52,738 bases of DNA from a virus: positions 1 through 52,738 of the IMG/VR virus record IMGVR_UViG_3300031772_000048; one strand, written 5' to 3'. The notes under the pieces are model-generated. The model was not told the origin of the DNA. It saw only the letters and a list, made by a program, of their open reading frames with translations, and searched no databases. Positions 40,418 to 48,967 of this stretch are shown in pieces. The first letter of the stretch is position 1; each line of letters starts with the position of its first letter. The translations under genes and the position numbers were made by a program.

Positions 40418-41107
40418 ATGCTCAGATTAGTACAAACCGGTAATACTTTACCCGTCAGTTTTATTTGCGATCCATCGGCCGAATTTCAGCCGGGCCAGAT
40501 GGCAGAATTAACCGTTATTGGTAACCAAGTAATGGCTACGGTCAGTAATGGTACCGCACCTATTGGCGTTATTGATGATATTAAAACTAAAGCTTTTACT
40601 AACGTTTCTTGGAATGAAACAGTAATTGTTCCAGCAGTCGCGGCTGCCGGTCCTGGTGGTATTTTTGTTACCCCAGTTGATATTAAAGCAGAATTAAGAA
40701 AACCAAACATTATAGCATCTAGCTTCAATTCTACTGTTAATGTAGTTTTGAATCCAGTAAATGGTATTATTACTTTTGTAGCAGGAACTCCGCTTAATAT
40801 AGATTTATCGGGAACAGGCCAGCCAAATGGCATTAAAGCTATTGTAAATTATACTTATCAAGTAGCTAATATTCCAGGTGATGATAGCACTTCTGGTTCT
40901 GGTAGAATGACAGTTTGGTATGAAAGAATGTTTTTTCAAACTGATCAATATGAGACCAACCAACAATATCCTGTTAGGGCTAATTTATATGTTAGTGAGA
41001 CGGGCTTTTTGACTACTCGTAGGCCCAGTCCGATTCATCCAGCTGTTGGTATGGTTACTGCTCCACCGACTCCAATGAATCCCATGATAGAGGTACTTTT
41101 TTTCTAA
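40418..41107 (+). CDS. Beta-rich structural protein, possibly a decoration or head-fibre protein
   Basis: 229 residues. The sequence is dominated by alternating hydrophobic strands with Gly, Pro, Asn and Thr (LPVSFICDPSAEFQPGQMAE, ATVSNGTAPIGVIDDIKTKA, TVNVVLNPVNGIITFVAGTP), typical of beta-sandwich virion proteins, and it begins with a short stretch resembling the start of the later 48107 product (MLRLVQTGNTLPV against MSLKLLQPGTQPLG). Both have an early pattern of Leu, Pro, Gly and an Asp/Ala turn. No enzymatic residues are apparent. AAGGA at 40407-40411 is the ribosome binding site. A virion surface role is inferred from composition. Confidence 0.5.
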   Translation: MLRLVQTGNTLPVSFICDPSAEFQPGQMAELTVIGNQVMATVSNGTAPIGVIDDIKTKAFTNVSWNETVIVPAVAAAGPGGIFVTPVDIKAELRKPNIIASSFNSTVNVVLNPVNGIITFVAGTPLNIDLSGTGQPNGIKAIVNYTYQVANIPGDDSTSGSGRMTVWYERMFFQTDQYETNQQYPVRANLYVSETGFLTTRRPSPIHPAVGMVTAPPTPMNPMIEVLFF

Positions 41108-41121
41108 AAATTCCGTTTTGC

Positions 41122-41538
41122 TTGATATATCTTTCGCCTGAAGAAAGGGCGGTAATTAGTAAGAAACAGTCTGAATCCTTCACTAAATATATTAAAGAAA
41201 ATGGACATATAGCATTAGGAACTAAACGAAGCCCAGAAATTTTGCAAAAGATGAGTCAGTTACGTTTGGTAAATCCAGTTGATTATACTCTTGAAAAACG
41301 ACAACATATGTCAGAGGCCCACATTGGCATTAAAGATTCTGAGGAGACTAAGCAAAACAAATCGATAAGCGCCAAAGAAGCCTGGGAGAAACGAATTGAT
41401 TATTCTCGTAAATGTTCGGCTCCTGGATGCGAAGTATCTGGCAAAGCGAAATACAAAATCATTAACGGGAGCCGATACTGTAATAAGCACGGTCTGCGAC
41501 TATTACGCTATAATAGATTAGATTCTTTAAGCGACTAA
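41122..41538 (+). pseudogene. NUMOD-type remnant of a homing endonuclease
   Basis: 138 residues can be read from a TTG at 41122 with no ribosome binding site. The frame is open further upstream into the preceding gene, and no ATG starts it properly. It contains short NUMOD3-like units (KRSPEILQKMSQ; HMSEAHIGIKDSEETKQNKS; ISAKEAWEKR), DNA-binding modules of GIY-YIG and HNH homing endonucleases, and a C-terminal zinc-finger-like CSAPGC then YCNKHGLRLLRY. No catalytic domain is present. It is therefore best read as a truncated mobile endonuclease left between two structural genes, though a stand-alone DNA-binding protein with an unusual start cannot be ruled out. Confidence 0.5.
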
Positions 41539-41580
41539 TATCGCAGTATATTATAGACAATCTAATCTATCGAGGCTAAT

Positions 41581-42804
41581 ATGACTTTTAAACATGTGAA
41601 ATTTGAGGATTCTCCAACCATGCGAGCCTTAGAAAAGGTCGCTAAAGAAAAGGGTTTGGTTAAGCCAGAGTCTCTTCAAAAAAGAGCCTCCATTCCTAAG
41701 AAGGCTGATTACACGCCATCTTCTGATTTCATGGAGAACATTTTTAAACTATGTGCCGGTCTTAGAACTCAAGGATTAGAGAGCGAAGCTTCTGAGTTAG
41801 AAGTAAACTATCTTAACTACAAGCGCGCCCAAACTCTTTATGAAACTTCCAAAGAGACGGGTGAAGACTTAGTTCAATCCGCGCATCCAAAGGGCAGTCA
41901 TAAACTTGAGGGAGTAGATAGTGATGAAGCTACTGTTGAAGATATTCTTGAACAACACATGAAGATGATTCAGGTGATTGAAAAGAAACCTCATGGTAAA
42001 CTTTCGACAGCTCGTGCAATCAATGAAGTCAAAAAAGTTTTGGGTCAAGGCGCTGCACCACAAGAATCTGAATCGGAACTTAATAAAAAAATTGATGCCA
42101 CTTTAGCATCAATGCCAAGACAATTTGGTGGAATTGTATTTAATGTCAATACATATGGAGACAGTGAGTGGGCCACAATCGATAAGGATAATTCTAAGAC
42201 TAAGGCAGCTGAAGTTACCAATAGTTTAAGTCAAAGACCATTTAACAGAGCAAATTACAATGCTCTCAGCAAAGCGTTTTCCGATTTTACTTCTTGGGCA
42301 TCAGACACGGGCTCTTTTGAAGATAGCATATGGCATAGCGGGGTCCATAATGAACAAAGCAAAAAACTTTGGGCAGAGCATGTGGCACCATCTGTTGGTC
42401 AATTTAAAGCCTTAATGACTCAGCTAAATGATTTGCTCGTTAAAAGAGATAATGTTAGAGTCTCAACAGAACAAGGCAATTATGATTCTCCAGATCAGCC
42501 AGCAAAAGTAATAACTCTTCCGACACAAACTATAGTATCAGATCCATTAATTGTGAAACTAGAAGGACTAGTCAGTAGACTTAAATCATTTTTAGGAGTT
42601 CTTTCTATTGCACGTGATCCGGAAGCCAAGAAATGGATCGAAGATGAGATTAAAGAAATAAGTGCTATGGAAGATCGTATTGATGATGTCGCTGAAAATC
42701 AGCCGGCCCAAAGAAAATCAATGGACGCTCGTTATCAACAAGATGCTTCAACTTTTGAAAATGAAGTCAACCAATTCCAAAAAGATTGGGTTGATGCTCA
42801 ATAA
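41581..42804 (+). CDS. Helical virion-type protein of unknown function
   Basis: 407 residues. The N-terminus reads MRALEKVAKEKGL, a motif similar to FVKIAQEKGL at the start of the 46653 product. A helical hairpin-like stretch follows (LCAGLRTQGLESEASELEVN). The remainder is helical, with an IVFNVNTYGDSEWATIDKDN strand region near the middle and coiled-coil segments toward the end. A His-containing acidic segment lies around AHPKGSHKLEG. GAGG at 41572-41575 precedes the ATG. No enzyme motif. The shared N-terminal motif suggests that these products are handled alike, perhaps packaged in the head. Confidence 0.45.
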   Translation: MTFKHVKFEDSPTMRALEKVAKEKGLVKPESLQKRASIPKKADYTPSSDFMENIFKLCAGLRTQGLESEASELEVNYLNYKRAQTLYETSKETGEDLVQSAHPKGSHKLEGVDSDEATVEDILEQHMKMIQVIEKKPHGKLSTARAINEVKKVLGQGAAPQESESELNKKIDATLASMPRQFGGIVFNVNTYGDSEWATIDKDNSKTKAAEVTNSLSQRPFNRANYNALSKAFSDFTSWASDTGSFEDSIWHSGVHNEQSKKLWAEHVAPSVGQFKALMTQLNDLLVKRDNVRVSTEQGNYDSPDQPAKVITLPTQTIVSDPLIVKLEGLVSRLKSFLGVLSIARDPEAKKWIEDEIKEISAMEDRIDDVAENQPAQRKSMDARYQQDASTFENEVNQFQKDWVDAQ

Positions 42805-42815
42805 GGAATAATTAG

Positions 42816-43979
42816 ATGACCAATAAAAATCTGAAAGATCTAGTTGAGCAAATTTATAAGATAGCTAACCCGCCCCCTCCAAAGAAGCCGGGTTATGTAT
42901 CTACTGGATTGCCGAAACCTAAACCAGCTGGTACGCCTACGACTAATCCAGCTGGTGCGCCTGCGACTAGTCCGGGCGGAGGTGCACGTACACTACCAGG
43001 CCACGGCGGTACTGCTCCTGGAGGTCGTACATTACCAGGACATGGTGGAAGATCGGGCCAGCCAGGCGCGAGACCTGGGGGCGGCGGTGCAGTTAGTAAT
43101 ATAGATATTATGACGCTGCAACATGCTCTTCAAGATTTAGCACAAGCAGTTACTGCACAAATTAATTTGCAAGATGCCAATAGCGGAGATCCAAATAAAG
43201 AAAAAGATGCTAAGGCACGTGATGCTTTTGGTGTATTTTTGACCAAAAACTACATGCGTAATTCTAAAGTACCAGGAGTTGAGTTTGACCCCAATCCCGA
43301 TGTTACTAAGTTAGAAGAAAAAAGACCAGACGATCCAACCCGTTTAAGTGTAGTTATGGATACTATGAATCGTGTAGGTAATCCTAAGAAGGGTGAAAAG
43401 TGGGTTGATGGTAACTGGGGTCCTCGCACCAATGCCGCTATTCGTAATTCATTTGCATTTGCTTCTGGGTTATTTGATTTTGTTGATGACATTAATCGTT
43501 TTGATCCTCAAAAATTAAAGATTCAATCATATAGCAAAGATCGTCTAAAAGAGTTAGAAGCATTTGCTCAAGTAGATCCTAATGCATTGAAGCCGGCCGA
43601 TAAAGCGCGAGTATCTCCTACAGTAACTCAACATGTTAAATCTATTAAGGCCATGTATGACGAAGTAAAGAAAAATATCTTACAACATCCAGCTTACTCA
43701 CGATTTATAGAAGGACAAGACTCATTTAAAAATTATGATGCAAAAATTACTCAACAACAAATAGCTGCACTTAAAGATTCTTTCAAAGAAGGATTTAATG
43801 TCAAATTGAATCAAGATGGTAGTAGCTCAGCTAGAATACTAGTAGACGATCTTGTTAGTTTAGATGCTTTAAATAAATGGATGTCTCAAGTTTCAAAAGA
43901 TAAGCTTGATCCAAATAATATAATACAGCAAATTTGGGCACAACAAAAACAATTACTAGGCTCGGACCCGGGGTATTAA
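42816..43979 (+). CDS. Protein with Pro/Gly-rich N-terminus and peptidoglycan-binding-like motif
   Basis: 387 residues. After a short helix the first 90 residues are Pro/Gly/Thr-rich with repeats of GARTLPGHGG, GGRTLPGHGG and PAGTPTTNPAGAPATSP. The folded part contains EKWVDGNWGPRTNAAIRNSF (about 196-215), which fits the DGxxGPxTxxAI signature of peptidoglycan-binding (PG_binding_1) domains, followed by helical segments (FDFVDDINRFDPQKLKIQSY). With the transglycosylase-like protein in the same cluster, a role in wall contact during DNA entry is plausible. Binding is inferred from one motif only. Confidence 0.5.
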   Translation: MTNKNLKDLVEQIYKIANPPPPKKPGYVSTGLPKPKPAGTPTTNPAGAPATSPGGGARTLPGHGGTAPGGRTLPGHGGRSGQPGARPGGGGAVSNIDIMTLQHALQDLAQAVTAQINLQDANSGDPNKEKDAKARDAFGVFLTKNYMRNSKVPGVEFDPNPDVTKLEEKRPDDPTRLSVVMDTMNRVGNPKKGEKWVDGNWGPRTNAAIRNSFAFASGLFDFVDDINRFDPQKLKIQSYSKDRLKELEAFAQVDPNALKPADKARVSPTVTQHVKSIKAMYDEVKKNILQHPAYSRFIEGQDSFKNYDAKITQQQIAALKDSFKEGFNVKLNQDGSSSARILVDDLVSLDALNKWMSQVSKDKLDPNNIIQQIWAQQKQLLGSDPGY

Positions 43980-43982
43980 AAC

Positions 43983-45476
43983 ATGACCTTTATTTATGAA
44001 GATGAAAAGCTTATTGAGCGTCTCTTACAAGCAGGCGAAGAATTTGAAAAGAAATTTTCGAAGAAAGGCCAAGCTGCGCCCGTCCCAGCTACACCTCCAA
44101 CCGCACCACAACAACCTGGTAAACTACCGGCCACATTGCAAGATTTTGATGCTGACGAAGCAAACGAACAAAAAAAAATTAATCTTAGAGCACTTCTTTT
44201 TAATCTAAGAGATCAGTTGCCCAATGCTCCAGGCAGTGGTTCTGGAAAGAGTGGATATAGCGCTAACACTTCTTTAAATAGTCATAATATGGATAGTATG
44301 GGCGATTTTGTAGAGTGGCTTGATGTCACTCATAGAGTAGACATAGCTACTAAAGTAAACGCTGATCGCTCTAATCGTCCTAAACCAGATAATGCTTGGT
44401 GGTTCTGTAAAATTGAGCCTGGTACTGAAATTGTAACACCGCTTGCTGTACCAGATCGATCACCAGTGGCCTATTGGATTAATCCCACTACACTAAAACA
44501 ATATTTAGTTTCTTTACAGAGCGATAAAGATCTAAAAACTAATGTTGTATTTCAGGTTCAATTGCTCAAATTAATTCAAGATGCTAACAGTCAATTACGA
44601 CTAGGCGTCAGCGAAGAATATAAAGAGCCAGAAGTTGTTCTGCCAGATGATATAGAATTAGATAAAGTCGCAAAAGAATTAGATCCAAAGCAGTGGGGAC
44701 AGGCCGGAACTATTCCGCTTCTAGTTAGGGATGTAAAATCGGTTGCAGCTTTTGAAGCTTGGACAAAGGCAAACGGTATTGGATTTAAGGGCAAAGATGG
44801 CAAGGTAGTTTCTTCAGATGACCTGCAGAATTTTGATTTGTGTGGCGTTGTTAATATTCTAAATCAAAGAGCACAGGGTCTAGCCCAGCGTCAGCGTGCG
44901 AATTCCAAAGCTTACATTTCTTATATGGCAAAGATTATTACTGAAACAAAATGTAGTACTACGCAGCCAGGTCAGCAGCCTGGTCAACAACCAGGACAAT
45001 CCGGTAAAATTAGTCCGCAAGCTATTCAACAATTGGCGACTTTGAAGCCATTCAATAGACAGTATATTGATTTTGGACAGATTACTACGTTCTTAGATAA
45101 ATATAATGAACTTGCTAATAAGCCAGCCATTGATAATTTAGTCAATCAGGTTAAAGCCTCTATTGAGGCAGCTAATCAGAATTCAAATTCTCCAGGCGCC
45201 CCAATACAAATGAGTAACATAACTCCTGGACAAATGAAATTACAGTCTAAATTACCATTAGTACTTATGAATGCTTTATATACTATCATATCGGTAAGTG
45301 GTAGAGTGTATCAAGAATTTTATAATGATTGTAGAAATGTTTTGGAAGACCGCGCCCCTAATCTAGTTGCTTCTGTAGCGGAACAGATTACTGCAGGTGG
45401 TCCACAACAATCAAACATTGGAAATATCTTACGTGTTAGAGAAGGTTTAATGAGCGAAGCTAGGAGCGGTCAGTGA
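43983..45476 (+). CDS. Large protein of unknown function, probably virion-associated
   Basis: 497 residues starting three bases after the preceding stop. The N-terminal helix (EDEKLIERLLQAGEEFEKKF) is followed by a Pro/Ala/Gln linker, a globular region with Trp-rich strands (NAWWFCKIEPGTEIVTPLAV), a helical middle, a QPGQQPGQQPGQ repeat (about residues 325-340), and a helical C-terminal part. A similar design (short helix, proline linker, folded domain) is seen in the preceding gene, and the two have a similar number of domains. No catalytic motif is visible. The stop overlaps the next start by four bases (GTGA). Confidence 0.45.
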   Translation: MTFIYEDEKLIERLLQAGEEFEKKFSKKGQAAPVPATPPTAPQQPGKLPATLQDFDADEANEQKKINLRALLFNLRDQLPNAPGSGSGKSGYSANTSLNSHNMDSMGDFVEWLDVTHRVDIATKVNADRSNRPKPDNAWWFCKIEPGTEIVTPLAVPDRSPVAYWINPTTLKQYLVSLQSDKDLKTNVVFQVQLLKLIQDANSQLRLGVSEEYKEPEVVLPDDIELDKVAKELDPKQWGQAGTIPLLVRDVKSVAAFEAWTKANGIGFKGKDGKVVSSDDLQNFDLCGVVNILNQRAQGLAQRQRANSKAYISYMAKIITETKCSTTQPGQQPGQQPGQSGKISPQAIQQLATLKPFNRQYIDFGQITTFLDKYNELANKPAIDNLVNQVKASIEAANQNSNSPGAPIQMSNITPGQMKLQSKLPLVLMNALYTIISVSGRVYQEFYNDCRNVLEDRAPNLVASVAEQITAGGPQQSNIGNILRVREGLMSEARSGQ

Positions 45477-46597
45477 TTAGTAATAGTGAAGTCAGTTTTT
45501 GTGTTGACACACTTCTTGTAGAAACAATTTTGGCAGAGCCAAAATTATACAAGACGGCTGGCTTCGTGTCTGATTTGCTTGAGAAAGTTAAAGAGTATTT
45601 CAGTGCTCAAATGACTCCTGGTGAACCAGTCTCTAGTGTTTTAAGAATAATAGCACCCGGTGCTTTGTGGTTATTTTTATCAAGTATCGGGCTTGGTAAA
45701 TGGGGATTTCTACTTGGCCTTTTGATGGATGTATTTCATATAGATGCCCCTGGTCTATTAAAATCTTTGTTTGAAAAAGTCAAAGGTATGATTAGCGGCG
45801 GCCAGAAAGTTTCTTCAGAGCAAATTGATTCTGCTGCAGAATCTGCTGCACAAGAATTTGCTACACCAGGAACACAACAAGAAGCTCAACAAGGATATGA
45901 AGCTTTACAACAGAAGAAGCAACAACAGCCGCAACAAGAAGAGGGCGCTAAAGCAAATGATCACGTAACATATAGTTCATTGGAACTAATGCATGATGCT
46001 AAAATGATTAGACTGGCCCTTATCAATTATGAAAACCAAAAAATGAGGTTAACTAAGGAAGCTGATATTTCAGATTTTTTTAAGGGATATGGGAGAAGCA
46101 AATCTAGGGGAACTACTTTGCTATCTAAAATTTTTGGTTGGGTAATTAAGATTGCTTTATATTCTGCCGGACTAATGGTAATAGGAGATGTAATTAATGC
46201 GGTTCTTGGTCGTCCAAGTGCATTAACACATACTTATCAAGCCGGCAAAGAATCACCTTCAGAAGCTCCGACAGCTCCCCCTCCAACCACGGTATCTACA
46301 CAAACTAAATTTCCGAAAAAGGGAGATGCCCCATTGCCAGCATCTTGGCCGCTGATTAATAATCCTTCTAATATTGAAAATATGCTTATACAATTTACTA
46401 AAGATGTATATTCGGGATTAGATGGTAAAGAAGATATTATTCGCAATACACCATCTTTTGATGCAGTTAAAGACAATATCAACTGGTTTAATGTTCATAA
46501 TCCTGGTAGTGCAGTCATTTTCCTTCCAAAAACCTTCACTTCCAAAAAACAATTGGTAGATTACTATATTGATGATGTTGCCGAGAGTGTCAAATGA
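45473..46597 (+). CDS. Protein with two hydrophobic segments, possible DNA-ejection or membrane protein
   Basis: 374 residues starting at GTG 45473, supported by AGGAG at 45462-45466. A hydrophobic stretch at about 57-88 (VLRIIAPGALWLFLSSIGLG, then WGFLLGLLMDVF) and another at about 216-246 (FGWVIKIALYSAGLMVIGDV) could span a membrane. The regions between are helical, Gln/Ala-rich, with an acidic and a Pro/Thr-rich linker. In the middle of virion genes, such a protein could be stored in the head and inserted into the host membrane at infection, as T7 and P22 ejection proteins do. That is a hypothesis; it could instead be a membrane protein expressed during infection. Confidence 0.5.
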   Translation: MISNSEVSFCVDTLLVETILAEPKLYKTAGFVSDLLEKVKEYFSAQMTPGEPVSSVLRIIAPGALWLFLSSIGLGKWGFLLGLLMDVFHIDAPGLLKSLFEKVKGMISGGQKVSSEQIDSAAESAAQEFATPGTQQEAQQGYEALQQKKQQQPQQEEGAKANDHVTYSSLELMHDAKMIRLALINYENQKMRLTKEADISDFFKGYGRSKSRGTTLLSKIFGWVIKIALYSAGLMVIGDVINAVLGRPSALTHTYQAGKESPSEAPTAPPPTTVSTQTKFPKKGDAPLPASWPLINNPSNIENMLIQFTKDVYSGLDGKEDIIRNTPSFDAVKDNINWFNVHNPGSAVIFLPKTFTSKKQLVDYYIDDVAESVK

Positions 46598-46652
46598 ATT
46601 CGGGCATATCAATGCATATCGTTAACAATTTCCTTTTAGGTGAGAAATCAAT

Positions 46653-47957
46653 ATGAGACGCTCTGAAATTTTTGAAAGCTTTGTTAAAATTGCCCAAGAG
46701 AAAGGATTACTTTCCGAAGCTGAGCACGCTGAGCACACGGAAAAGAGTTTTTCGGAAACAAATCCGAGACACGATTCCTTGACTATTGAGCAAATCAGTA
46801 AGCTATATAATACTAAGTCTGAACGCCCAAAGGATATGGATTACGAGCGCAATATTATCGAAGATGCTCATCCAGATTCAGTTGTCGTTTCTCCATCTTA
46901 TGATAAATTAAATGGTCTCGTAGAAAATGAAAACGAAGGCCAAAATATTAGAATTCGTATGGTAATGAAGCAACCTGATGGCCATCTAGTTCAACGCAAG
47001 TACGCTGAGAAGAATCTTATTCTATCTTTAGTTCGAGTTGCCAATGAATTAGATAATCGTGATAACGATGAGCTTCGCAAGTTAGCAGACGTTTGCTTAT
47101 TGCAGGTTTCTAAAAAAAAAATTGAAAAAACTGCTTTCCCGTGGGTGATTGCTGCAATTGTTGCCGCTGTAGGTGTTCTTTGGCTTCAGCAACATTTACC
47201 AAAACATGCTGAAGGGTGGGCTTTAGATTATCAAAATGCTCAAAAAGAAGTCAATGATTTGTTAACCGCAAATACTAATTTTGGTGTTGGATATGAATAT
47301 TCTCCAGAGTTTTTACAAACAGTTGCACAATTATCAAGCATTCTTGCCGAACTAGATGGTGTAGTTAAAAAAGTAATACCTATTTTAGATGAAGTTCAAA
47401 AGCCAAGAACTGGCCCAGCCCTTTCACAAGAGTTAGCTAAAATTTCACAACAACCCGCAACACAAAGTGCCAGCGCAGCTGTTAGCGAATTAAGATCAGT
47501 AATGGTAAAAAATCTACCCTTCATTAGAAAAGTCCTATCTGATTTTAGTAGCTCTACTTATAAGCAAAGAGTTATTGTTCAAAAAGGAGCTTTAACGTCT
47601 GTAGTTGATAAGGTGGAATTTTTACATGGTGGATGGGGTTTGATATCTGATGATTTTGATGATGTTGCTCAGGCTATTCAAGCTTTAAGAAAAGATTTAA
47701 TCAATATTATAAAAGATTTAAAAGGTGCCCAAAACATTCAACAACAGTTGCAGGCAGATTTACAGGCAGGGCAAACCGAAACTGATTTGATGTTTGAAGA
47801 TAAACCAGCCGCAACTCCTGCATCACCTCCTGCATCACCAACTCCTGCATCATCAGCCGCTCCTGCTCCCCAATCAGAAAAAGGCACTTGGCAATCTTTA
47901 GAAGATAGTGCTAAAAGCATATTAGGCGGTGGTTTAAGTGGTCTTTTTGGAAACTGA
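46653..47957 (+). CDS. Protein with one transmembrane segment, possible ejection or membrane protein
   Basis: 434 residues. The N-terminus has FVKIAQEKGL, as in the 41581 product. A charged region precedes a helical hairpin-like stretch (LVRVANELDNRDNDELRKLA) and then a hydrophobic helix at about 162-182 (FPWVIAAIVAAVGVLWLQQH). The remaining 250 residues are a long helical region, ending with a Pro/Ala/Ser linker and a Gly-rich end (SILGGGLSGLFGN). AGGTGA at 46638-46643 provides the ribosome binding site. It follows another membrane-segment gene after a 55-base gap that contains a short direct repeat (GCATATC at 46604 and 46614). Function is inferred from composition and position only. Confidence 0.5.
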   Translation: MRRSEIFESFVKIAQEKGLLSEAEHAEHTEKSFSETNPRHDSLTIEQISKLYNTKSERPKDMDYERNIIEDAHPDSVVVSPSYDKLNGLVENENEGQNIRIRMVMKQPDGHLVQRKYAEKNLILSLVRVANELDNRDNDELRKLADVCLLQVSKKKIEKTAFPWVIAAIVAAVGVLWLQQHLPKHAEGWALDYQNAQKEVNDLLTANTNFGVGYEYSPEFLQTVAQLSSILAELDGVVKKVIPILDEVQKPRTGPALSQELAKISQQPATQSASAAVSELRSVMVKNLPFIRKVLSDFSSSTYKQRVIVQKGALTSVVDKVEFLHGGWGLISDDFDDVAQAIQALRKDLINIIKDLKGAQNIQQQLQADLQAGQTETDLMFEDKPAATPASPPASPTPASSAAPAPQSEKGTWQSLEDSAKSILGGGLSGLFGN

Positions 47958-48003
47958 TCTAGGCATAGCCCTGTATCTTAGTGAATAAAGTGATTAATTT
48001 TTG

Positions 48004-48032
48004 TTGAAAACATATCAATAAAGAAGTATGCT
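48004..48032 (+). promoter_or_regulatory. Promoter before the capsid operon
   Basis: TTGAAA at 48004-48009 (five of six matches to the -35 consensus) and TATGCT at 48027-48032 (four of six to the -10) are separated by the optimal 17 bases. They lie in a 149-base gap, followed by a leader of about 65 bases with a small hairpin (ATGCCT at 48066-48071 with AGGCAT at 48077-48082). The position, directly before two genes with strong codon preference, fits a high-level capsid promoter. Confidence 0.55.
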
Positions 48033-48106
48033 TTACAGATTTTGTAAGTTTAGGTGTAAGTTATCATGCCTGTAAAAGGCATTTCAAGATTAAATAGGAA
48101 AAAACA

Positions 48107-48835
48107 ATGTCTCTCAAACTATTACAACCAGGCACTCAGCCTCTAGGTCAATTTGATTGTGCTGACGCAGAACTAACTTCCTTTAAAGGCGGAGAAGTTT
48201 GCACCTTTAAATACGTTACTACTTCTGGTCAACCAGGCGTCACTCAGGCTGGTACTGATCAAGCCGCATATGATGTATTCGATGGATACATTAACGCATC
48301 TGGTACGTTCAAGCGCCCAGCTGTTACCAAGACTTTTGCTGCAACCAGCATGACCGCTCGTCCATTGATGCTATCAGATGATGGTATTACTGGATACGGC
48401 ACACTCTTCGGCTCTGTCGTTGGTGGCGCTGTTGGTCAATCTGTCACTAGTGCAGGCCTTGGCCCACACACTGCAGTCGGTTCCGGCAAGATGACTTGCT
48501 GGGACAAGCCAGGTCTCTATGCCGTCTCCTTAGACGCAGTAGATACCACTCCTTCCACCGGTTTATTGCCAGGTAATACTTCCTTAGTTGGTGGTGATGC
48601 TCTAGGCTTTACAACCGCTGGTTTACTAACTCCAACTGCTACAGGCGCCCCAGTAACTAATGGTGGTCTTGCAGTCGTAGTCGCTCGCTTAGTTGAGTTC
48701 AACACTAACCAGTCTTTGGTAACCACTCCAAACTATTTGGTCGCTGCCCTCAACAGCCCATCTGGAAACGTATCCTCGGTTCAACCAAGAGCCTTCCAGT
48801 TCGCAACTATCTACTTTGCTCCACAAAGCAACTAA
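48107..48835 (+). CDS. Putative capsid decoration protein
   Basis: 242 residues, Gly/Thr/Ala/Val-rich, with many short hydrophobic strands and no charged clusters, consistent with a beta-rich virion surface protein. It is placed directly before the major capsid protein, as decoration proteins often are, and, like it, uses a visibly different codon set from the surrounding genes (many AAC, GAC, TTC, GTC and CCA codons), a sign of high expression. Its first residues (MSLKLLQPGTQPLGQFDCAD) recall those of the 40418 product. I cannot assign it to a named family such as gpD or Psu. Confidence 0.5.
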   Translation: MSLKLLQPGTQPLGQFDCADAELTSFKGGEVCTFKYVTTSGQPGVTQAGTDQAAYDVFDGYINASGTFKRPAVTKTFAATSMTARPLMLSDDGITGYGTLFGSVVGGAVGQSVTSAGLGPHTAVGSGKMTCWDKPGLYAVSLDAVDTTPSTGLLPGNTSLVGGDALGFTTAGLLTPTATGAPVTNGGLAVVVARLVEFNTNQSLVTTPNYLVAALNSPSGNVSSVQPRAFQFATIYFAPQSN

Positions 48836-48860
48836 TTAAGTTGAACAAACTTCTCTGGCC

Positions 48861-48909
48861 GGGAGGCTGGGGGAGACGCAAGTCTCGAAGTCCTTACTGG
48901 ACTCCTCCT
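48861..48909 (+). ncRNA. Structured RNA leader of the major capsid gene (three-way junction)
   Basis: In the 132-base gap before the capsid gene, GGGAGG (48861-48866) can pair with CCTCCT (48904-48909) to close a junction holding two perfect hairpins. One is GAGAC-GCAA-GTCTC (48873-48886), with a GNRA tetraloop. The other is AGTCC-TTACT-GGACT (48889-48903). No T-run follows, so it is not a terminator, and AGGAG at 48958-48962 still serves the capsid ATG. It could be an mRNA stabiliser, a protein-binding regulatory site or part of a processing site. Confidence 0.6.
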
Positions 48910-48967
48910 ATCCTTTATACGTAAGTTTTTAAGCTGGTTAAACTGGCAAATTTTTCTAGGAGTCATA

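Noticed and set aside
48861-48909. Hammerhead-type ribozyme
   Set aside because: The three-way junction with GAA after a hairpin is suggestive, but the CUGANGA core reads CUGGGGG and one core A is missing.
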